Below are positions 22,790 through 34,700 of a DNA stretch of 64,000 nucleotides, piece after piece (position 1 is the stretch's first letter; each line of letters starts with the position of its first letter). Both the position numbers and the translations under genes were made by a program. The DNA comes from Morella rubra (Eukaryota; Streptophyta; Magnoliopsida; Fagales; Myricaceae): positions 17,850,754-17,914,753 of the forward strand of contig CM025849.1 of NCBI GenBank assembly GCA_003952965.2. The letters are read 5' to 3'. The notes beneath the pieces are model-generated. The model was not told the origin of the DNA and made no database searches. It saw only the letters and a list, made by a program, of their open reading frames with translations.

Positions 22790-24760
22790 GAATAGGTAGT
22801 ATGTGTAAGATTGCATTACAGAAGGCTCGTCATGGAGGAAAGCTAACTGTCCATATCCTTGATGGAGTGATGACAAGGCATCCTTGATGCTCTCAAGTCA
22901 TATTGGTTCACTTGATCGACGGCGTGTCCCATTTCAGATGACTAAGTGGATGGAAATCTCTGATTGAGTTAAATCATACATGATGAAGTGAGTAAAACAC
23001 ACAATAGTATAATGTGATTGTCTTCTTACAACAGCAAAACATGACTTTAGTCTTCAAAATAGGGAAATAGAAATTTCACGGTGATCAGGAAACGCACAAT
23101 AGTATAATGTGATGTAAAACCATTACAAATTGAAGAGGCAAAACAAGGAGTGTAGCACTTTTGGGAAAACAATATCCCACCGAATTGTAACGTGGTCCTT
23201 GCTTTGAGATTCTTTGTCATTTACAGCAGAATTAAGATTATCAAATGCCACACAATAGCTCAAGCAATTTCTATCCTCCTTTAACAATACTATATGATGG
23301 ACCATAATATGACCGGCCCAGCCCAACAATAGTCCTGCCTAAGACCATAAGGGGGCTCAAGGCCCCCAGCCCGCACAAATATGAATTAGTCCTCCTATAT
23401 CTTCCTGCCCTGTTATTCAAGGAGTGCTAAAGCTCACGGTAATGAACTCCCTTTATGTCTCAAGCTTAATTACTTCTTAATACTAAACTCTTCTCGAGAT
23501 CTAATTTAGGCATTAGAGTCTCCATGTCTAACGCCGCCCCTCTTCTTGTTCCCTTTTAGGTCTGATCGGCTCCAGCTCTTGATGATTTTGGCATCATCAC
23601 TATATATAACCAAATAAAGTAACCTGTCCGCAGAGAAAGAAATTAGTAGCAAATATAAAATGAGTCAACTTCAAGCTGAATAAGTGGTACCAAACTGCGC
23701 ACATAAAAAGCAAGAGAAAACAGGGTAAAAATCAATTCTATATTGATTTCTTTTAAATTGATCCAATATTATTATTTTCCATGTTCAAAAGATGCTTTCC
23801 TATGAAAACTTAACATCAACGGGAGAAAAAAATTAGCACAAATTAACTTTTCCAAAGTAGGGGTTAACGAAACAATTCAATATCTCTGAGAAATGGGAAA
23901 ACATGGACTAAATCTCACCGCCTATTCTTTTTGCAGCAAAGACTTCTCTTCAACCAAAAGGAAAATAAAATTAGCAAGCCCAAGAATAATCGAGAGAATC
24001 GAGCTAAGCTAAATATTGTACACACATCAGAAGCGAGGTCCTTCCAACACACAAAATAGTTGTTAGTAAGTAATAAATTTATATTTTTTAGAGATATTAT
24101 TTAAATAAATGACTTAGGTATTTTAATATGCACATTGGATATTTCTTTTGGTATACAAAAAAATCCAGAAACTGACCAGAATAATGTTACGATGCTGTAT
24201 AAAAAAATGCCTACTAATAAGGATGGCATGTGGACATTAAAAGATGCACGAGAAAATTTTATAAGTTGTAACGTTAGATTTAATAATATATTCATTAAGT
24301 CTTATGTTTCATATATTAACTTTATCTTGTTTTCTAAATTTGTAGGAAAAAATGGAGGCGTTACAGTTGCAGCACAAGTCAGAGGGAAAGTCATACATAG
24401 AAGTGAAGATTTTCACTGAGGTATTGGGGACGAAAGCACGTTACGTGAGTGGTTTAGGTCGTTCAGTACAATCTGTTGGATCATCATCTTCAGTATAGTC
24501 AGTTGATTTGTCCTGGAGATTAGAGGAGGCTAAATTAGAGATAGAGGAGATGAGGGCTAGACAGATGAATATGAAGAGCTTCTTGTCAGGCAAACTGAAA
24601 CGGAGCAGACAATGCGAGCGCATCAGCAGTATTTTGAAGAGCAGCAACGAAAGCAAAAAGAAGACTAAGAACAGAAGCTACAACAAATGGAACAAGAAAT
24701 GAGTAAGCAGATGATGGAGCACATCAGACAGCTCACATCCCATTTGACGCCCAAACAAAG
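22790..24760 (+). pseudogene. Remnant of an En/Spm accessory transposase (Transposase_24-like)
   Basis: Three pieces in order match, from recall, the plant Transposase_24 layout. The first is LSSHIGSLDRRRVPFQMTKW near 22885-22950. The second is KDGMWTLKDARENF near 24215-24255. After an intron-like gap ending in ttgtag near 24345, the third is VKIFTEVLGTKARYVSGLG (about 24400-24460). A charged helical tail (LEEAKLEIEEMRARQMNMKS) follows to about 24760. Stops and frame changes separate the parts, and 23000-24060 between the first and second pieces is unassigned (intron or insertion). It is not functional. Confidence 0.55.
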
Positions 24761-25569
24761 ATTTGGGTAGATTATGTATTTTTAGTAACTCACTTATCGA
24801 TTATATATTTTATTTACTTATGACGATAACATATTTGTATACATTTTATTATTAGTAGTAGTAGTATTGAATATCTTTCTATTAGTATTATTTTTAAATT
24901 TTTAATTAAATTAATTCAAATACATAATAATTTGTTCGAACGGTAACAAAATGCTTCCGCACAGTATTCGTAGTAAAACGTGCGCACGCGTACACATTCG
25001 TCCGTACCCCCTTTATTAAATACTGTCCGCAGGATAATTCTTCTATGCACACAGGCCTAAGTTAAAACACGTTCGCACGGTATGAAACATGTGCGAACAA
25101 TTGAATGGGTGACAGACGTATGATCATCGACATTTCATACGTTTCTATAAGTTCAATTGACTAAGAGTCTGCACGATTTGAATATATGTTTGCACAGTTT
25201 GTGTAGTGACAAATAACTATTTCAAAATGAAATAACCGTGCAGAAATATTTCTAAAAATGTGTGCATGTGTTTTCGATGACAAAATGATTTTCATCTCAT
25301 TGGACAAAATGTTTGCATGTCCCATGCGAACGGATAGAGAGAATGGGCCATGACGAAATTGAAGTTTATCAAGATATTAGAATACTGTTCGAACAGTATA
25401 GCTTTGCATCCGGACAGTTTTGATGGAGAAAACATGAAAATTTTCACCTAAAGCCTTTGCTAACAGGCTTTACATGATAACTCAGTTTTGTTACACAAAA
25501 CCTTTGGTGAATAAACTGGCACTTAGGATGACAAAATTTTTTTACACCTAAAGTGCATTTTCTTGTAGT

Positions 25570-26090
25570 TTACAAGTATTATAAATATTTCATCAACTTG
25601 TTGAAATTTGGATTCGTAAGCTAAATTGGAAGGCAACCTTAAAATTTTAGAGACTCGTTCTTTTCACTCTTTAGAAACTCAATAAATGAAGCAAAACCAT
25701 CCACTCAAAGCGTGACCAGCCCATGGCAACAAATTGCGCTGCTAGCTAGTTTGGTGAACTTACCCAATTCGAGGAACCAAAATCTGGATCAGGAGTGAGA
25801 TTAAGATGTCTCTTTTATTTCCTTTTCTACTCTCTCACCTAAACTAGTTGCAAGCAAATTAAGGAGTGTTTTCAGCTGAGAGTAATTATATGTGAAAGCA
25901 AAAGCAATGATATATACATGTTTCATTTTCCCCCACACACAATCCGGATCCCCTCTCATTTTCCTGCATTCCCAAGCAAACAAGTTGCTAAAACAGCAAA
26001 ATCTTTCACTCTATCCATGCCTCCCTCCACCTTTCCGAGACAGATAAGCTGCAAACAGCTTGGGATCTGCTAGTAGAGTTCTACCCTTTC
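25570..26090. repeat. Upstream region of FLA copy 4, duplicate of 7717-8228 and 43522-44050
   Basis: Homology to the other two units begins immediately after the CACTA right end and runs unbroken into the promoter. No gene in it. Confidence 0.75.
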
Positions 26091-26127
26091 ACCTAACTAA
26101 TTTACTCTCTCCCGGCCTTATTAAAAG
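26091..26127 (+). promoter_or_regulatory. FLA copy 4 core promoter: SMRE-like box and TATA box
   Basis: ACCTAAC at 26091-26097 and TTATTAAAAG at 26118-26127. One base in the TATA box differs from copies 3 and 5. Confidence 0.55.
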
Positions 26128-26241
26128 CCGTATCCTCCCTCTCACTCACATATCAAACCCTCCTGCAAGCAGTACCACTCCTGCATTTGAAACTTTCCCA
26201 AGCAAAACACAGCCCTCCACTAATCAATAAAAACTACGAAG

Positions 26242-27135
26242 ATGTCAAAGCAGGCCGCTCTCTTTTCCCTCTCAGTTCTCCTTGTTTTCCTCCTGCACTG
26301 TATCACAACTTTAGCCCAGCCCGCCGTGGCTCCTGCCCAGCCTGCAAATGCTCCAGTCCAACCTGCCAATCCCCCAGTTCAACCTGCCAATCCCCCAGTC
26401 CAGCCTGCAAGTCCCCCAGTCCAGTCTGCCAATGCCCCAGTCCAGTCCGCCACCGTGCCGGTACAGAAGGGTCCCCTCGATGTTACAAAAATCCTAGCAA
26501 AGGCGGGGGGATACTTGGTCTTTATCCGCCTCTTAAAGAGTACCGGAGTGGCTAAGCAACTTTTCGGGCAGCTCAACAATTCAGACATTGGGTTTACCAT
26601 CTTTGCTCCTACTGATGCCGCATTTTCGAACCTCAAACCCGGCACTATAAACTCTCTGTCTGACCTGCAAAAGACCGAACTAGTACAATTTCACATCTTA
26701 AACACTGTTGTTACTCTGTCAAACTTTCAGACTCTGAGCAATCCAGTGCCGACAGAGGCCGGAGACACCACAGCCGGAGAATTCCCTCTGAACGTCACCA
26801 CTGCTGGCAATCAAGTGAACATTTCAACTGGCCTTGTGAACACCACAATGGGCGGTACAATCTACTCGGATAGCCAGCTTGCTATTTATGAAGTGGACAA
26901 AGTGCTTCTTCCAATGGACATCTTTGTTCCTAAGGCTAAAGTAGCTGCCCCCACAGCAACACCGGCAAAGCCGAAGGCAAAGAAGAATGCTGCAGATGAT
27001 GATCAGAGTCTGCCTGGAGGTGCAGCAGCAAAAGTGGATGCGTCTGGTGGAGTGAGCCTCAGCAGGCATGGTGGAATGACGTTGGTGCCATTTGGAGTTG
27101 CTCTGGCTGCATTCCTTTTCACGAAAGGAACTTGA
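26242..27135 (+). CDS. FLA: Fasciclin-like arabinogalactan protein, FLA11/12 type (copy 4)
   Basis: Single-exon gene, 297 aa. A signal peptide (about 1-25, ending TTLAQ) is followed by seven units of a seven-residue Pro/Ala/Asn/Val/Gln repeat (PANPPVQ type, about 26-75). The fasciclin domain (about 77-228) has GFTIFAPTDAAF and QLAIYEVDKVLLP. A Pro/Ala linker, KAKKN, an acidic DDD stretch and a hydrophobic C-terminus fitting a GPI signal follow. Isolated Pro residues in the repeat suit hydroxyproline-linked arabinogalactan. The protein differs from copy 5 mainly in one repeat unit and a few residues, so the two are recent duplicates. Expected on the cell surface or in the wall of secondary-wall-forming cells, by family. 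Confidence 0.94.
   Translation: MSKQAALFSLSVLLVFLLHCITTLAQPAVAPAQPANAPVQPANPPVQPANPPVQPASPPVQSANAPVQSATVPVQKGPLDVTKILAKAGGYLVFIRLLKSTGVAKQLFGQLNNSDIGFTIFAPTDAAFSNLKPGTINSLSDLQKTELVQFHILNTVVTLSNFQTLSNPVPTEAGDTTAGEFPLNVTTAGNQVNISTGLVNTTMGGTIYSDSQLAIYEVDKVLLPMDIFVPKAKVAAPTATPAKPKAKKNAADDDQSLPGGAAAKVDASGGVSLSRHGGMTLVPFGVALAAFLFTKGT
26316..26466 (+). repeat. 21-bp coding minisatellite, FLA copy 4
   Basis: Seven imperfect 21-bp units encode the arabinogalactan region. Copy 5 has eight. The +1 frame across the repeat is also open (26187-26555) and reads as a Cys/Ser/Pro-rich string. Confidence 0.8.
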
Positions 27136-27394
27136 GATGTGTACCTGCTGGATTTAGTTTGGTGGGGTCCAAATGTTCAGTACGTGTGACTTTGCCGCGT
27201 TGGGTTGAACGGTCGTGATCAAAGTCGTGTGCTTTCAAAATAATTGCCTGCTTTTCTTGTTCCATGCGGACGTTTTAATTTTTTGACAAAATTGTCCATT
27301 TTATGTCATGTTCGAACTTTGAGGGTCTTTTTATTTCTTATTTCTTTCTTGAATTTTGTATCCTTTCTGGCTTTGTCATCTTTCAGCTTCTCTA

Positions 27395-28571
27395 ATTTTT
27401 TTTTTTAAGTCACGTTTCAAAAATGAAACCGAAGCAAACTACAACCAAGTCGGAAAACAACCGGTGAGATCCCAACAAAGATCGGAGAAAATTACTATCT
27501 GCTCCATGCTAGCAGTAGGAGTGGTGGCCGGAAGTGATAGACAAAGCTACCAGAACCTTCCATGCAAGTGATACAGTGCCACATATTGGACACTGCAAGC
27601 TCCAAAGAAGGGCCGAAAAAGATCCACAAGGGATCAGAGAAGCCCATCGAGGAGCCGGAAACAACAAGGAAAAAGAAACAAAAGAAGGGCCACACAAGGC
27701 CACCACAACCAAACAGCCAAAAATTGGGGCATGTTCGTTGTAAAAATATTCTAGAATACAACGTATTCAATAAAAATTCACAAAATGAACATCTAAAATC
27801 TCAAAAAATCCTACACAAACACTAATAGCTTTTACACAAGTTTCAACAACTTTTCACACAAACTTCAATAACTTTAAAAAAAAAAAGATTCTTACAAACC
27901 TTCTCTCTCCATACTTTTTCACCAAACTCCAATATTTTTTTATTAAAAAATTACACAAAATCATCTTTCTCTATACATTTTTACAAACTCCAATAAAAAA
28001 TAAATATCCTTAAAAATTTTCATACCAACTTTTACATAAAAACCTATAAAGCTCTAATCTACATAAATATTCACAATTCTATCTAAAATCCTACAAATTT
28101 TAGAATTCTTTGCTAAACAAACATCCTCTTGAGAAACAGAGGCAAAACTGGAATCATCGAACCACCACAGATGAGCAAAGAGCTCCAAAACCATGGATAA
28201 CAGGCCGGAAAATAGGGAGCAGCGATGAGCGCGTGAGTTGCCCCGCCACCCAAAGGAGTCCAGACTAGTGTGGCTAAGCTCACCAGGAGGAGCAGAAGGC
28301 GTCTAGCTAGGCTGTGTCTACCAGTGATGCACAGGAACACCAGGATCTAACCTTCAAGATTCCGAGTAAAAGAAAACAAGGAGAGAGAAGGGGAAAAGAA
28401 AAAAGGCCGGACAAGAAGGAGAGAGAGAGAGAGAGAGAGTCGGAGTTCCTCCCGCTGCCGGAAAACAATGGAGAAAGGGAATTAGGGCTTGGGGTGAGAG
28501 AAAGTTCTTGAGAGAAGACAGCTCTCTCTCTCTTGAAGGCTTTTGTGAGTTTGTTAATTACCAAATATCTA
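27395..28571 (-). mobile_element. Retroposed (LINE-like) insert in the 3' region of FLA copy 4
   Basis: The insert is flanked by tttcagcttctcta (27381-27394) and tttcagcttccgta (28572-28585), a 14-bp duplication with two mismatches. Copy 5 has a single uninterrupted version at about 45350. A T run directly after the left duplication is a poly(A) tail read on the - strand, so the insert lies in - orientation. Its far end is CT-rich with GA/CT repeats (28421-28440), like a LINE or mRNA 5' end. No reverse-transcriptase frame was seen. It is either a deleted LINE or a retroposed transcript. Confidence 0.6.
27727..28128. mobile_element. MITE nested in the retroposed insert
   Basis: About 402 bp, AT-rich, with ends GGGCATGTTCGTTG and the complement of GAGGATGTTTGTTTAG, and TTG on both sides (27724-27726, 28129-28131) as a 3-bp duplication. 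This fits a PIF/Harbinger-type MITE that landed in the insert after retroposition. Confidence 0.6.
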
Positions 28572-28585
28572 TTTCAGCTTCCGTA

Positions 28586-29140
28586 ATGTGAATCGTGTGA
28601 ATTTGAATAAAAGTTTCCAGAAAAGTTGTATCAGTAGTGGAGCTGAAACTTTAATTCTCACTGTGAACACCAGATAAATGTGCTTCTATACAACAGAAAG
28701 CTGCGGGCAAATGTTTTTGTGAGACCAACCCGCTTGGTAAGGCTTTTAAATAAGAGAGGGAAACAAAGCGACCCCAGCAGAACCGTGGCCCCGACGACGT
28801 CAGGCCAAGGTGCAGCTTCAAGCTTAACAGTGGCTCAGTTATTACACAATAACGAAAAAAAGAAAAGAACCAACAATAATAATAAAGCTTGAAAATGGAA
28901 AAGAGAAAACGTAAAAGATCTACGAGTTGTGAAGTCGATATAAAGTAGTACTACTCGAACAGGTGTACAACGCCAGGAGCCAACTTCATGAAATCCAAAA
29001 ATAAATCTTGCATTGCTTCTAAGCCACGTCACAAAATTATGATCATGCCCTCATTTCAAAGACGTGAATGACAATAATCCCCTCCTCTCGGATGTCTTTT
29101 ATCCAGTTTTTGTTTCTTTGTTTAAAGTTCAAATTTTATA
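28586..29140. other. Distal 3' flank of FLA copy 4
   Basis: It matches 45365-45600 downstream of copy 5 up to about 28830 (gcagaaccgtggccccgacg is common to both), then becomes unassigned. No gene seen. Confidence 0.5.
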
Positions 29141-29719
29141 ACCCAAAATGGTGTGCAGTATCATAACACAGACATCAAATTTATAATAAGACGTCACCAT
29201 TTGACATCAACCACATCCCAACGGAGTGAATCTACAGTCCCGACAAGGTGCAAACGATGACGTTTCCACTAACCCGCCCCAACACAATACGAATGGCGTC
29301 CGGACCCTACCTAAAGATTATGCTTTTATTTAAACAAGTTTGAATAGAAGTCCGGATGATAAGAAAACAGTGTCCGGACAAAATACAAAGCAGTTAAACA
29401 CTTCCAATTATAACTCAGCGTCCGCACATGCAGAGAAACCGTCCTGACAGCATGGAAACGATGACGTTTCCAATACCATCCGTCCCAACTACAATTACAG
29501 ACGTTCGAATAGCATAAAAACAACGACGTTTACACAAAACCATGCTACACCGTAAGTGAAAACCCAAAATGCAAAGTCTATTCACATATTAAGAATACGT
29601 TGACAGTGTCTGGACAGCAGTTAAGCATGTTGTCTGGATGGTAGTTAAGCACGTCCAGACAAATTTAACGTAACGTGGCCCAATGAAATTCGACCGTATT
29701 AAATGCCAAGTGTCGAACC

Positions 29720-32700
29720 TATAACACCCCTCTTTTTCACCTGTTTGACATATTATATATATATATGAGTTAATATGCTATGTTTAATTCTTTCTCTCTT
29801 GAGCCTACCTTAGATCTTTATATACTTGTTTGCATACTCTTAATTTTCTTAATTTATAACAATAGGTGATTTCATTCATTTTTATATTATTCATCATTGA
29901 GTTTGATATTTATTATTATTTCATTTCTATTCCCATTAGGGGATTTAATTTTATTAAAAGTATTTCATAATGCTATTAATCTTTTATTTTATCTCTTGTT
30001 TATATTCATAGTACTTAGCATGTTTCATGGTCCTTAAATAGCATTTTATTAATTCTCTTAAACCTATAGCCGAATATTGTGCCCTTAGTTTATAACGTAT
30101 AACCTAGTAATCCTATTACGCAATGTTCTTCATTTTTTTTTTTTGCATTAATTATTTTAAGATACCATGCTTGGCCGAAATAGGTGGCTCTCTCTCTCAT
30201 TTTCTCCTCTCTAGCCGATTATAGAAGTGCATGAATGCTTGGCTTTCTTTTGTCTTCTTGTGCATGCATTTAACGTTGGAAGACCACATGTCAAAAACCC
30301 CAAGATTGCTTCTTTGAGTTGAGTTATAGCTCATGGTTATATAGATATAGGTTCTAGGGTTAAGCTTATCCATTAAAGGCTAAACCGATCATTATCTCTC
30401 AGGGTTCCTTGGATGTTGCCGACTTAGAGTGTGTAGAAAGAGAGAGAGGGTCGTGTGAGGCATTTAACCAAAGAAGAAGAAGAGGAACAGGAGAAGAAGA
30501 AGCAGCAGAAGAACCAAAGGATAAAAAGGACCAAAGGAGAGAAGAGAGTGGTGCAGCCGAAAGAAAGAAAAGGAGGAAAAGAGAAGAAAAATGGGAGAGG
30601 TACGGCCTGCACCCTCCCTTTTGATCCCCTTCACCTTTTTGCTTTATTTTTCCTAACTTTTGTCTTGCTTTTAGGGTGTTTTGTCCAAAGGAAATAGCAC
30701 CAACCGAATATAGAGGTAAGGGTAGACGTTGATAATTTTTGGTGGGAAGCAAATAGGTTGTAGACATGGTTGCATGTAATATAGCTCACTGCCATTTCTT
30801 GATCACTACAAAAATGGTGCAGCTCTTGTGTTTTTGATGAGTTCTTCCTCATGTGTGAGTTGCATGCATGGAATGGCTTGATAGTTTTCTCTTTTTGCAT
30901 GTCTTTCTTTTTATGGGTCGTTTATGATTGTGCACATCATGAGCTTGAGATTGTGAACTTGGCAAAAGAAGGATTTGGGACAAAAGGGATGCCACTGCAT
31001 TGCCCTATGAGAAGCTTTATTTTAGTTTAAATTATTTTAAATGGGTTAGTAAGTGGCATTGAGCTACATGCATGGATATTGGTGATTTTGGAAAGGAAAT
31101 GGGAAATTAAAGCCATGAGAAGTGTTGTTGGGTTGCTAATCTTCATATCTAATGCACTTTGTGATTATTGTTAGTTTATTGACTTGTTAATACACCTTAT
31201 AATGTAGCAAAAAACAAAAGTACAAATGCGTGCAGATTTTTCTCTAATTTACAAGACACCCGATTGCTTTGTACTACTTTTTGTGAAAAATATGTGGATT
31301 TAGACCCTAAGAAAATACAGATTGGTTACTGTGGTGTACTGGATGAAGCCCTAAAAAATTTTAAAAAGAAAAGAAGAGGAAAAGAGGAAAATGACCAAAA
31401 AGGGCATCAAGGGTAGTTTCAGAACTTATGTAAAAATCAGGGGTAAAAATGTCCAAATAAAAAATCTAGCCCATGACAGTGTTAAGCATTGTTTAGAGGT
31501 CCTAATGGAAAAATTTGAGCCGAAGACTATTGAAATTTGAGGCCCAAATCACAAGGCCTCATCGAGGGTCATAATCGGCCCATTAAGCAATAATTAATTA
31601 AAATGAAATAAAAATTGGGATTTAAACAAGGAGGCCCAAATCTGATCAGATTGGGGCACTTCATCCTGAGGCCCATTAGGCCCAACCTCTTATAAATGAA
31701 AAATGGATAATTGAATTAAAATTTAATAAAAGAATTAATGAATAATTATTAAATAATACTACTTAATCTTAAATAGTTAATCAATTCCAAATTGACTAAG
31801 TGGATAGTACGTGTTACTATATTTGTCTTAAGCAAAAAGGGTAATTAAAAAAAATAGTATAGTACTATTAAAATCTGTAGAAAGCCATTTAAATGTATAG
31901 TTATTGCAAGTGACTAAAAATGGATTAATAATATAAAAGCGAATTCAAGACATGCAAGTTCAAGTTTTTAGCTTAATAAGTTTAGAACTTAGATTATAGA
32001 AATTCTAATATTTCCCTTTTAATTGTTTAAACGTCATTGACGATATTATTTTATTATTGTGCATTCCATTGATTTCTTTTGGTGATTTGGTTGTTGATGA
32101 TGCATATAAAAAGTCATGTTGCATCAACATATCATGGGTATGGGGATGTTGTTGACCAAAATGAAACCCATACCAAGAGATGATCTTGAGATCGAGTGAC
32201 GATACCATTCACGGTGGGATAATGCAAGCCACCACTGAGAGGATAGTGGTTGGTATCCTTTGGCAATGGAACAATGCACACCTGACCAGGTCCTAGTGCC
32301 GGGGCACAAGATAGTCCCAGAGGAGAGGAGAGACGCACAACCTAGATTCTGAGGGTTAAACAGAGCTAAGAAATGACACCTCTACCAAACCAGAAAAAGT
32401 AAAGAAATTAAAATGACCGAGAAACAAATGCATTCATTCTGCATTGCATCGCTCATATCACATTAATTGATTTGTTACAAATATTTCTTTATGGTTAATT
32501 ATTCACTATTTTTGTTACCTCTGTTATATATCATTGCATGTCATGTTCCCCTATCCCCTTTACTGAGTTAATAGGACTCACCCCTTTTATTTGCTTATTA
32601 TATTGTATGTACTGCTGTGGACATCAAACCTGACAGATAAAGACGTATTTGAGCAAGCAGATCTTGGATTTTGACCCCTATGTGTTAGTGGTTAAGAGTT

Positions 32701-33470
32701 GGATGTATGTGACGGATTCATTTGAGGTATTCATGGGGTATGAGCCCTAATGGTACCTCAATGATCCACCCCTACCGCCACTTTCCCATGTGGAAGACTT
32801 CGGGCTGATAGATATAAATCCGGCCCTCCTGCACATTGTCCCTCCTCCCCCCGACCCCGCCGAAAGAGGGTACCGGAGAGACGAAGTTCATAGACTTGGC
32901 CTCCGATACTGAGCCAGAGGACGAGTAGTTCCTTAGTTTTATGTTGGTGTAGTTAGTTGTGGTATCTTTTGGCAGTATAGATCACGAGCATTATAGTATG
33001 GAAAGCTTTAGACAGCTTCCGCTTTTGTACTTATCTTCTCTTACTTTTATATTCCTCATGAAGGATATTTTGTAAAAGAGAAACTCAGTGATCATAGTAG
33101 AACTGTTTATATTTTCAAAAATTTCTCTTATTCCGATCCATTTCTTTTCTTATGCCATATTTGATTTTATTTTCTTAACTTTCATTTCTTATTTTAATTT
33201 TCCAAGTTAATTTATAATGCCAATTCCTTAAACATCTCATATTGTTTTTCGTTATTCAAGTTAGAATTTCTAACTTTTAGAATTATTTGAAATGTCGCCT
33301 TAATATATTTCTACGTTCAAAATAAATTTCATTTAAACGTTTTCACTAAGCCTTTTTCAACGCCAATCATCAAGGACTTTATAGGATCAATTCATACCGT
33401 AATCCTCGCTTGTGTGCATACCATCGCTATAGGTGAGCCTAGGGGGTAAGTACTGATACTGGATGTGATA
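29720..33470. mobile_element. LTR-type insertion, probable long solo LTR (fossil)
   Basis: Comparison with the related CACTA sequence at 17930-18100 shows the insertion point. It is flanked by GAACC (29715-29719) and GAACT (33471-33475), a 5-bp duplication with one difference. Its ends are TATAACACCCC and the complement of TATCACATCC, like Ty3/Gypsy LTR ends but with TA borders. It has no visible gag-pol region or second LTR, so a solo LTR of about 3.75 kb is the simplest reading. Long, purine-rich frames near 30400-30700 are low-complexity and are not called. It is younger than the CACTA element it interrupts. Confidence 0.55.
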
Positions 33471-34340
33471 GAACTGTTTGTAACATTTCTAAAAATTTAA
33501 TGTGTCCAGACATAACATCAATGTCCAGACTATATTCACCTGACATTGTGCAACGTGGAAGCACATGTTTTGTTGAAAAAAAAAAAGACACGATCCATCC
33601 GGACATGGTATTACTTGTCCAGGCAGCATATAGTTGTTTGCAACCATCGTCTTAAATAAACACGTGTAAGCCAAGCGGCAATTATGCTAATGTCCAAACT
33701 CATTTATAACGTTCAAATGCATATAGCTATTTTCAACCATCATCCTCATTAAACACATGTAAGCCATGTTACAATTATGTTAACGTCGAACAGGGTTTAT
33801 AACATCTGGAAGCTATTCAATAACGCTTTTAAATTACTAATACGATGTTGTTTGAAGAGAAAGGCCCGAACGTGTGTTCTGGAGTTTAGACGTCTCTCAC
33901 TAAAATTAAACGCTATTTAATTCATTCATTAATTAGACTACCAATTTAATTGATTTAATTCACCCAATTTAAATCGTTTAAATCATTTAATTCACTGAAT
34001 TTAATTCATCACAAAAATTTAACTTAATTTGTTCCACATTTTGGCTATGTAAATCATACATATATTAAAGCATACTTTTGTACTAAACGTTCGCTGTAAA
34101 TAATTGTACTAACTATCTGTTTAATTGTCTTAATAATTGTACTAATCATCTTTTTCTACTAACCGTCCGTTTAAATTGTACTAAATTTAAACTAATGAAA
34201 AAATAATTAATATCAAATATCAAAGATACAAAGATACAAATCCTAAACGAAAAACATAATCATAGAGTTTAGTACAAACCGGAGACTGAACAAAGCATAT
34301 GTAAATAGAGAAAAAATTAGTCTAAATCACGAGGATGAGC

Positions 34341-34700
34341 TTAGTCATCGAGTGCTACCCCAATGGCATCACACACATACTCCAACCACTCCTTCATATT
34401 ATCCAACTGTTTGATGAGTGTCCAAAGCTGTATCGGAGGGGTACTGAGATATTGGTACAACTTGCACATGTGTCCTACCATGGAAGTTAGTTCCTTCCGC
34501 ATAACAATCACCTCCTCCCTCAGACCGGTCCCCATCAGAGCATAATTATTCTCTAGAGTGGTCAAGTGGGAATTGATATCTATGCACAACATCTACGTTG
34601 GCTCTTCCATCGTCTGGATACTCTCCTTTAGCTCCACTATCATAGTGTTTGCCCAACCTGGTCGCTTTGTCTGTACCCACTAAGTGATACTCTTCCCGGA
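34341..34700 (-). pseudogene. CACTA-carried exon, relative of 17003-17340
   Basis: The - strand frame reads HLTTLENNYALMGTGLREE, VMRKELTSMVGHMCKLYQ, LWTLIKQLDNMKEWLEYV and ends ALDD before a stop at 34341. It aligns through its length with the + strand remnant at 17003-17340 and is better preserved. The pattern suggests a helical C-terminal region. Family not recognised. Confidence 0.6.

Larger units (their letters stand above)
15900..25569 (+). mobile_element. Large CACTA (En/Spm-type) element, decayed
   Basis: The left end reads CACAACAAGAAATTAGATC. The right end is the complement of AACTACAAGAAAATGCAC, close to the canonical CACTACAAGAAA. Both ends continue into related sub-terminal sequence (TTAGGTGACAAAATTTT and TTAGGTGTAAAAAAATTTT). 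Inside are three decayed coding regions (listed separately), a 1 kb tandem duplication, and dozens of short cggac/gtccg/ttcgaacg motifs in both orientations, like sub-terminal transposase-binding repeats. No TNPD-type transposase core was seen, so the element is probably non-autonomous. The flanking triplets do not match. Length about 9.67 kb, partly due to internal growth. Confidence 0.75.

Noticed and set aside
26187-26555. Overlapping Cys/Ser/Pro-rich frame in FLA copy 4 as a separate gene
   Set aside because: In intact copies it is the +1 frame of the minisatellite and starts upstream of the FLA ATG in the leader; no evidence of its own expression. The idea is kept only for copy 3, where the frameshift places it behind the signal peptide.
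30399-30767. Overlapping Lys/Glu-rich and Ser/Leu-rich frames on both strands
   Set aside because: They come from a purine-rich tract inside the LTR-type insertion; both strands are open only because of composition.
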